DNA from: Arthrobacter alpinus
GTDB lineage: Bacteria > Actinomycetota > Actinomycetes > Actinomycetales > Micrococcaceae
Direction of reading: 5' to 3'
NCBI RefSeq assembly: GCF_900105965.1
Contig: NZ_FNTV01000001.1
Location: 3,286,001 to 3,350,000 of the forward strand
DNA: 64,000 nt
The notes beneath the pieces are model-generated. The model worked only from the letters and a program-made list of their open reading frames with translations. It did no database searches and was not told the DNA's origin. Shown here piece by piece: positions 58,725 through 64,000 of this stretch. Made by a program: the position numbers and the translations under genes. Within the stretch, counting starts at the first letter, position 1; the number at the start of each line of letters is the position of its first letter.

Positions 58725-60206
58725 ATGCCACAACTCAATGCCGAGAACCTCGACCACCTGCCGGAAACGGTCGCGATTCCCAGTTATGACCGCGCCAAGG
58801 TCACCACGGGAATTGTGCATTTTGGTGTTGGCGGATTCCACCGCGCCCACCAGGCCATGTACCTTGACCGGCTCATGAACGCCGGCAAGGCGCTCGACTG
58901 GGGTATTTGCGGTGTTGGCGTGCTGCCCCACGATGCGAAGATGTCCCAGGTCATGGCCGAGCAGGACTGCCTCTACACAATGCTCCTCAAGCACCCGGAC
59001 GGCAGCCGCGAGGCCCGCGTCATTGGCTCCATGACCGAGTATCTCTTTGCCCCGGCCGACCCCGAGTCCGTCATTGAAAAAATGGCATCCCCGGACACTC
59101 GCATTGTGTCCCTCACGGTAACCGAGGGCGGCTACAACTTCCACCACGTAACCGGAGATTTCGACGCCGAGAACCCGGACGTGGTCCATGACCTCGCGCC
59201 AGGAGTGGCCCCGCGCACCACGTTCGGCCTCGTCACGGAGGCGCTGGCCCGCCGTCGAACACGTGGAATTGCACCCTTCACGGTCATGTCCTGCGACAAC
59301 ATCCAGGGCAACGGCGATGTCGCCAAGAAGATGTTCACGGCCTTCGCCGAGCTCAAGGATGCGGACCTTGCGGCGTGGATGCGTGAAAACGTCGCGTTCC
59401 CGAACTCCATGGTGGACCGCATCACCCCCGTCACCACCGATGATGACCGCAGCGCCATCGCCACGGAGTTCGGCGTCGTTGACCAGTGGCCCGTGGTGTG
59501 CGAGCCGTTCGAGCAGTGGGTGCTGGAGGACCACTTCACCCTGGGCCGCCCTCCGTTCGAGCAGGTTGGCGTGCAGCTGGTGGACGATGTGGAGCCGTAC
59601 GAGCTCATGAAGCTGCGCCTGCTCAACGTCAGCCACCAGGCCCTGTGCTACTTCGGCACGCTGGCCGGCTACACGTACGCACACGAGGTCTGCCAGGACC
59701 CGCTGTTTGTGCAGTTCCTGCTTGACTACATGGACCTCGACGGCACGCCCACTCTTTCCCCGCTCCCCGGCGTGGACCTCCCTCTTTACAAGCGCACCCT
59801 GATCGAGCGCTTCGCCAATGAGCACGTCCGCGACACCCTGGCCCGCCTCTGCGCAGAGAGTTCGGACCGCATTCCCAAGTGGCTGGTTCCGGTCATCTGG
59901 AACAACCTGGAGAACGACGGCGGGATCTCCCGCTCCGCTGGCATCGTCGCCTCCTGGGCGCGGTATGCCGAGGGGACGGACGAAAACGGTGCACCCCTGA
60001 ACGTTGTTGACCGGTTGAAGGAGCCGCTCATGGCTGCTGCCGCACAACAGCACGAGGACAAGTTGGCGTTCCTGCGCAACCGCGACGTCTTCGGCGACCT
60101 CGTGGACAACGAACGCTTCACCGAGGCTTACCTGCGCACCTTGGACACCCTGCACAACAGTGGTGCCCGTGCGGCAGTCGAGGAGCTGGTGGCCCTGGGC
60201 CGCTAA
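58725..60206 (+). CDS. Long-chain mannitol/polyol dehydrogenase (mannitol 2-dehydrogenase or D-arabitol 4-dehydrogenase)
   Basis: The protein has 493 residues. GIVHFGVGGFHRAHQAMYLDRLM is the NAD-binding N-terminus of the polyol-specific long-chain family. Catalytic signature K-x4-N-x2-H is present in ELMKLRLLNVSHQALCYFG. AAAGGAG stands about 9 nt before ATG. Members convert mannitol to fructose, D-arabitol to D-xylulose or D-fructuronate to mannonate. The neighbouring xylulokinase makes D-arabitol, giving D-xylulose, the better guess; fructose would need a fructokinase not seen here. Regulation by SorC is very likely. Confidence 0.92.
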   Translation: MPQLNAENLDHLPETVAIPSYDRAKVTTGIVHFGVGGFHRAHQAMYLDRLMNAGKALDWGICGVGVLPHDAKMSQVMAEQDCLYTMLLKHPDGSREARVIGSMTEYLFAPADPESVIEKMASPDTRIVSLTVTEGGYNFHHVTGDFDAENPDVVHDLAPGVAPRTTFGLVTEALARRRTRGIAPFTVMSCDNIQGNGDVAKKMFTAFAELKDADLAAWMRENVAFPNSMVDRITPVTTDDDRSAIATEFGVVDQWPVVCEPFEQWVLEDHFTLGRPPFEQVGVQLVDDVEPYELMKLRLLNVSHQALCYFGTLAGYTYAHEVCQDPLFVQFLLDYMDLDGTPTLSPLPGVDLPLYKRTLIERFANEHVRDTLARLCAESSDRIPKWLVPVIWNNLENDGGISRSAGIVASWARYAEGTDENGAPLNVVDRLKEPLMAAAAQQHEDKLAFLRNRDVFGDLVDNERFTEAYLRTLDTLHNSGARAAVEELVALGR

Positions 60207-60225
60207 CAGGCCCCGCAATTCAGTG

Positions 60226-60291
60226 AGGGCGTGCCAAATGGGCGGTGGCGTATGAAACTTCATATGTCACCGCCGGCTTGGCACGCCCTCG
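60226..60291. terminator. Long hairpin after the polyol dehydrogenase gene
   Basis: Outer arms GAGGGCGTGCCAA (60226-60238) and TTGGCACGCCCTC (60279-60291) pair perfectly, and inner GCGGTGgCgTATGA with TCATAtGtCACCGC continue with a few mismatches. It lies between convergent genes. T-runs are weak. Confidence 0.8.
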
Positions 60292-60306
60292 GCAGTTGTA
60301 CGGCAG

Positions 60307-61713
60307 TTACACCCCGTAAAAGGCCTGCCGCGCCGCGATGTACCGTCCGCGCACGGTGGCGCCCCATCCGCCGTCGGGCGTGAAGGACTCCTCGATCCGC
60401 CGGCCCCACACGGGAAGCTCGCCCGTGGCAACCCAGGCGGCCTGGCGGGCGGCACCGAGCGCCACATATTCGCGCTGCTCAGGCTGGTCAACCGGAACCC
60501 CAAAAATGGTGGCAGCCGCCTCGCGCAGCGCCCGGGACTTCGAACCGCCGCCTATCAGCAACACGCGCTCCACCGGGACGCCAAAGGATGTAAGTGCGTC
60601 CAAGGCGTCGGCCAGGGAGTTCAGCACGGCCAGCACCGAGGCCCGGGCCATGTTCTCCGGGGTCATGTTGGCACGGGTCATGCCCACCAAGGTTCCTGTG
60701 GCATCTGGCAGGTTGGGGGTGCGTTCGCCGTCAAGGTAAGGCAGAAGGGTCAGGCCGCCTGCATCAGGCGCGGCGGCGAGCGCCAACCGGTCAAACTCCG
60801 CCAAGTCAACGTTGAGCATGGCCGCCCCTGCCGCCATGACGCGGGCGGCATTGATCGTGGCCAGCAGCGGCAGGTGCCGGCCCGTGGCGTCGGCAAATCC
60901 GGCCAATTGGCCGGACGGGTCTTGGATCGGAGCCTCCGAGACGGCAAACACAGTGCCCGAGGTGCCAATCGAGACCACCACCTCGCCCGGCGCCAGTTCC
61001 AGGCCCAGCGCCGCCCCGGCGTTGTCACCCATGCCGGCACCCACGACGGCGGCACTTGGACCCCAGCGCGGCAGCAGCTTTCCGGCGCTTTCGTGGGGCG
61101 CGAGCACCTCCGGCAAAACGGGAACGGAACCAAAGAACTTTTCCAGCAGTTCGGGCCGGTAGGAGTTGCCCACCGGATCGAAGTAGGCGGTTCCGGAGGC
61201 GTCGCTGCGGTCGGTTGACCAGGCACCGGTGAGTTGCAGGTTCAGCCAGTCATGCGGGAGCCCCACGGCCTCCACACACGCAGCAACCCCCGGCTTGTTC
61301 GCAGCCAGCCAGGCCAACTTGGTCAGGGTGAAGGAGGCCACGGGCACCACGTTGACGGAGCCCACCCAGGCCTCTGCACCGAGTTCGGCAACCATGCGGG
61401 CGGCGTCGGTGGCACTGCGGACGTCATTCCAGAGCAGCGCATCATGTACCGGGTTGTCGTTGCCGTCCACGCCCACCATGCCATGCTGTTGGGCCGCCAC
61501 CGAAACACCGGCCAACCGCCCGCTCAGTCCTTCAACACCGGCGGCTGACCAGGCTTCGGCGAGCGCCTGCGTCCACAGCCGCGGATCAATGGCAGTGCCG
61601 TCGGGGTGGCTTGCCGAACCCGCAGCAAGCTGCGCGCCGGTGGCGATGTCTACCGCCACCACCTTGCAGGACTGCGTGGAGGAATCGATGCCCACCACCA
61701 GATCGGGGCTCAC
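60307..61713 (-). CDS. xylB: Xylulokinase (FGGY carbohydrate kinase)
   Basis: The protein has 468 residues. LVVGIDSSTQSCKVVAVD is the phosphate-1 loop; VSVAAQQHGMVGVDGNDNPVHDALLWNDVRS the FGGY motif 1; and RVLLIGGGSKSRALREAAATIFGVPVDQ the adenosine motif. The Q-Q-H-G-M motif in place of A-Q-M-H-G/Q fits xylulokinase types. The enzyme phosphorylates D-xylulose to D-xylulose 5-phosphate. It overlaps the SorC gene by 4 nt and is the second gene of that operon, completing the arabitol-type pathway with the divergent dehydrogenase. Confidence 0.93.
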   Translation of the reverse strand: MSPDLVVGIDSSTQSCKVVAVDIATGAQLAAGSASHPDGTAIDPRLWTQALAEAWSAAGVEGLSGRLAGVSVAAQQHGMVGVDGNDNPVHDALLWNDVRSATDAARMVAELGAEAWVGSVNVVPVASFTLTKLAWLAANKPGVAACVEAVGLPHDWLNLQLTGAWSTDRSDASGTAYFDPVGNSYRPELLEKFFGSVPVLPEVLAPHESAGKLLPRWGPSAAVVGAGMGDNAGAALGLELAPGEVVVSIGTSGTVFAVSEAPIQDPSGQLAGFADATGRHLPLLATINAARVMAAGAAMLNVDLAEFDRLALAAAPDAGGLTLLPYLDGERTPNLPDATGTLVGMTRANMTPENMARASVLAVLNSLADALDALTSFGVPVERVLLIGGGSKSRALREAAATIFGVPVDQPEQREYVALGAARQAAWVATGELPVWGRRIEESFTPDGGWGATVRGRYIAARQAFYGV

Positions 61714-62663
61714 TCGGGCACACCCTGGCCATCCATGTCGCGTCGCAGTTGCACGGCCAGCGATTCATCCATCACCAAGGTGTGGATGATGCCTGCCGCG
61801 ATGCAGGCCCTTACCGCGTCAGCCCTGCCTGATCCATGGGCGACTCCAATCACCTTGGGCGTGCGGCGCAGCTGCGCAACGGTAACCGCAAGAACCCGGG
61901 AGTCCAGTTCAGAGGGAACCGGAGTGCCGTCAGCGGCGATCAGCCGGCCAGAACATTCCGCAACCGCACCATTGCGCATTCCTTCCTGGCGAACCGTGTT
62001 GTCGACACGGTCCCAAACGGTCGAAAGGTTGGGGGCCCAGGCCCCGATGGCCACGATGGCCAGGTCCAGCGAATCTGCCTGGCGCATGGCATCGGCAATC
62101 TCAGGCTGGCGCCGCAAGCCAGTGGCCGTCGCCGCACTGTCAACCACTAGCGGCGCCCACATGGGCCATGTCAGGCCACCACCCACACGGCCAAGACGCT
62201 GGATGATTTCCAGGGGGTTGCCACCTCCCGGGACAGGCAGCGCACCTGCCAGTTGCACAATGTCGCATTTGGGCAGCTTGCTCACATGCCGTGCGGCGAG
62301 ATCCAGGGTCCTGGACCAGGAGATGCCAATTGTCATGCCGGTACGAGCCTCGCCCATGAGTTCCTCGGCCACCGCCTTGGCATGACCGTCCCGATGTTGG
62401 AGATCGTCTTCCATGGTCTTGACAACCACCACCCTGTGGATGTTTAGGGCGTGCGCCAAGGCACCGGCGTCGATCGCCGCCTCATGGCCGGGGTGGCGGA
62501 TTTCAATGTGAACGATGCCTTCGGCACGGGCCTCGTCAAGGAAGCGGGCCACCTGAAACCGCGAAATCCCGTGTTCGGTTGCTATTTCAACCTTGGATTG
62601 GTTGTCCAAGTAATATGCCTGCCCAATACGGGCAAGCAACTCCTCATGGGATATTTCCGGCAC
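61710..62663 (-). CDS. SorC/DeoR-type sugar-binding transcriptional regulator
   Basis: The protein has 317 residues. The N-terminal HTH reads YLDNQSKVEIATEHGISRFQVARFLDEARAEGIVHIEI, the SorC family's signature. The C-terminal effector domain has MTIGISWSRTLDLAARHV and VIGVAHGSGRADAVRACIAAG, the NagB-like sugar-phosphate binding fold. It would control its own operon with xylB, the adjacent binding-protein gene and the polyol dehydrogenase through CTCAnnTGAG-type sites. Effector is perhaps a pentulose phosphate. Binding usually requires a tetramer and more than one operator, matching the repeated sites seen. Confidence 0.95.
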   Translation of the reverse strand: MPEISHEELLARIGQAYYLDNQSKVEIATEHGISRFQVARFLDEARAEGIVHIEIRHPGHEAAIDAGALAHALNIHRVVVVKTMEDDLQHRDGHAKAVAEELMGEARTGMTIGISWSRTLDLAARHVSKLPKCDIVQLAGALPVPGGGNPLEIIQRLGRVGGGLTWPMWAPLVVDSAATATGLRRQPEIADAMRQADSLDLAIVAIGAWAPNLSTVWDRVDNTVRQEGMRNGAVAECSGRLIAADGTPVPSELDSRVLAVTVAQLRRTPKVIGVAHGSGRADAVRACIAAGIIHTLVMDESLAVQLRRDMDGQGVPE

Positions 62664-62686
62664 GGTGCGCCTTCCTCAACTTAAAA

Positions 62687-62773
62687 CATTTGAGCCTTAG
62701 CTCTTGCTCAAATGAGTATATATGACTAGAGTCACTTAACAAATGAGCAAACATTCGTTGCTCAAATGAGCGA
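62687..62773. promoter_or_regulatory. Divergent SorC operator cluster, regulator / sugar ABC genes
   Basis: Four copies of the CTCAAATGAG-type element: CATTTGAG (62687-62694), GCTCAAATGAG (62706-62716), CAAATGAGCAA (62740-62750) and the most complete, GCTCAAATGAGC (62760-62771). On the minus strand TTGTTA (62742-62737) and TATACT (62720-62715), 16 nt apart, form the regulator promoter; sites two and three overlap the -10 and -35. Site four lies 21 nt before the binding-protein ATG. Confidence 0.75.
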
Positions 62774-62791
62774 CTAGATTGCGAGCGACCA

Positions 62792-64000
62792 ATGAAGTTC
62801 CCCCAATTTCGTGCCAAGCCGGCGCGCCGGAAACAAAGCCAGAACCAGGCCGGCAAATGGCTGGCCGTTGCCGCCACTGCCGCGCTTGCCCTCAGCGGTT
62901 GCGCACCCGCCGGCCCCGCCAAGGACACCATTGTGGTGGCCATTGTGGCGAACCCGCAGATGAAGGACGCAATCTCCCTTCAGGACGACTTCACCGCCAA
63001 ACACCCCAACGTCAACGTCAAGTTCGTGACACTGCCGGAGAATGAGGCCCGCGCCAAGATCACGGCCTCGGTGGCCACCGGCGGCGGCGAGTTCGACGTC
63101 GTCATGATTTCCAACTACGAGACCGAAATGTGGGCGGCGAACGGCTGGATCGAGAATCTCCAGCCCCTCGCGGACACCACAACCGGCTATGACACCGACG
63201 ATTTCATCCCCACCATCAAGGACGCACTGAGCTACCAGGACAACATGTACTCGGTGCCTTTCTACGGCGAATCCTCCTTCCTGGTATACCGCGAAGACCT
63301 GTTCAAACAGGCCGGGATCACCATGCCGGAGAACCCCACGTGGGAGGAAATCGGCGCCATCGCCCGCAAGCTCAATGACCCGGCAAAAGACTTTGCCGGC
63401 ATCTGCCTGCGCGGGCTGGCAGGCTGGGGCGAGGTCATGGCCCCGCTCAGCACAGTCATCAACACCTACGGGGGCCAATGGTTCGACTCGGATTGGAACG
63501 CCAAGCTGGACACCCCCGAGGTCAAGGCGGCAGTCACCGACTACGTTGACCTGCTGCACGACGCAGGCCAGCCGGGCGCCGCAACCAGCGGCTACGGCGA
63601 CTGCATCACCCGCTACAGCCAGGGCCAGGCGGCCATGTGGTACGACGCCACAGCCATGGTCTCCAGCATTGAAGACCCCGCATCCTCACTGGTTGCCGGC
63701 AAGTCCGCGTACGCCCCGGCGCCCGTGAAGAATACGGATTCGGCCGGCTGGTTGTACAGCTGGTCATTGGCCATCCCGTCCACCAGCGAACACAAGGACG
63801 TCGCCTGGGACTTCATTTCCTGGATGACCAACAAGGACTACATCAAGCTCGTCGGCGAGAAGATCGGCTGGGAACGGGTGCCCCCTGGCAGTCGCAAGTC
63901 CACCTACGAAATCCCCGAATACGCCACCGTCGCCAAGGCCTACGCCAAGCCCACCCTTGACGCCATGTACGGCGCCAAGCAGGAGACGTCCATGGTCAGC
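62792..64000 (+). CDS. Sugar/polyol ABC transporter substrate-binding lipoprotein (SmoE/MalE type), cut by window edge
   Basis: The open frame continues through the right edge, giving 403 residues without a stop. The basic signal ends with the lipobox LSGC. The mature part begins DTIVVAIVANPQMKDAISLQDDFTAKHPNVNV; GEFDVVMISNYETEMWAANGWIENL and NMYSVPFYGESSFLVYREDLFKQAG are type 1 extracellular binding-protein motifs found in sorbitol and mannitol importers. SorC operators stand just upstream, so it is presumably the first gene of the polyol importer whose permeases and ATPase follow outside. No strong ribosome site is seen; a TAGATT box is 16 nt upstream. Confidence 0.9.
   Translation, partial: MKFPQFRAKPARRKQSQNQAGKWLAVAATAALALSGCAPAGPAKDTIVVAIVANPQMKDAISLQDDFTAKHPNVNVKFVTLPENEARAKITASVATGGGEFDVVMISNYETEMWAANGWIENLQPLADTTTGYDTDDFIPTIKDALSYQDNMYSVPFYGESSFLVYREDLFKQAGITMPENPTWEEIGAIARKLNDPAKDFAGICLRGLAGWGEVMAPLSTVINTYGGQWFDSDWNAKLDTPEVKAAVTDYVDLLHDAGQPGAATSGYGDCITRYSQGQAAMWYDATAMVSSIEDPASSLVAGKSAYAPAPVKNTDSAGWLYSWSLAIPSTSEHKDVAWDFISWMTNKDYIKLVGEKIGWERVPPGSRKSTYEIPEYATVAKAYAKPTLDAMYGAKQETSMVS

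Noticed and set aside
1..64000. CRISPR arrays, tRNA or rRNA genes and insertion sequences
   Set aside because: No regularly spaced repeats, cloverleaf with matching anticodon, or transposase motifs were seen on either strand.

Overview
The window is a high-GC actinobacterial chromosome segment, most like Arthrobacter and relatives in the Micrococcaceae. This rests on gene content: an OpuC-type osmolyte ABC operon, IdeR/DtxR-like iron boxes, a quinone-dependent pyruvate dehydrogenase, a GH38 mannosidase and a three-gene 2-oxo acid dehydrogenase cluster. It also rests on gene starts with an actinobacterial TAnnnT box 6-7 nt upstream and no ribosome site. I saw no rRNA, tRNA, CRISPR array, insertion sequence or complete prophage. 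About 60 protein genes are packed tightly; only 20828-21717 is a large gap.

Left part (1-16 kb): the end of an MFS transporter; a multidrug ABC exporter divergent from a MarR regulator; a five-gene iron-siderophore uptake operon (binding protein, two permeases, ATPase, siderophore-interacting reductase; 8642 down to 3492) behind an iron box; a second MarR regulator divergent from a small NADP/F420-type reductase; a glutathionyl-hydroquinone-reductase-like enzyme; and an OpuC-like osmoprotectant operon (11327-14940) with a flavoprotein disulfide reductase attached as a fifth gene (14951-16411).

Middle (16-38 kb): a serine beta-lactamase-like esterase, a GH38 alpha-mannosidase, and an AT-richer structured gap holding a candidate 18-residue hydrophobic peptide gene followed by a 16-bp hairpin. 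Then come an acyl-CoA dehydrogenase, a universal stress protein, a FAD/Fe-S lactate- or glycolate-type dehydrogenase split by a one-base frameshift, an RraA-like protein, a thioesterase and acetyltransferase pair, a DUF2079 membrane protein, and heme oxygenase with an iron box plus paired palindromic operators. These are followed by an MFS sugar-type carrier, a Gfo/Idh oxidoreductase back-to-back with an orphan excisionase-type HTH protein, a TauE/SafE exporter, and a decayed dihydrofolate-reductase-like pseudogene.

Right part (38-64 kb): a GerMN-type lipoprotein, PLP aminotransferases, a branched-chain/pyruvate dehydrogenase E1-alpha/E1-beta/E2 operon next to hisC, a WXG100-like protein with an alpha/beta hydrolase that has an ESX-like N-terminus, purB, a NERD protein, a PTH2-type peptidyl-tRNA hydrolase, rlmN, a YdcF protein and poxB. 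The window ends in a polyol catabolic locus (58.6-64 kb): a long-chain polyol dehydrogenase, xylulokinase, a SorC regulator and a sugar-binding lipoprotein. CTCAnnTGAG-type operators lie over both divergent promoter regions. The enzyme pair fits D-arabitol to D-xylulose to D-xylulose-5-phosphate better than mannitol alone.

Two traits recur across the window. Many monocistronic genes appear leaderless, and many gene ends, mostly convergent, carry long, perfect or near-perfect hairpins that probably terminate transcription from both sides. All functional calls come from reading motifs by eye; no database search was run.
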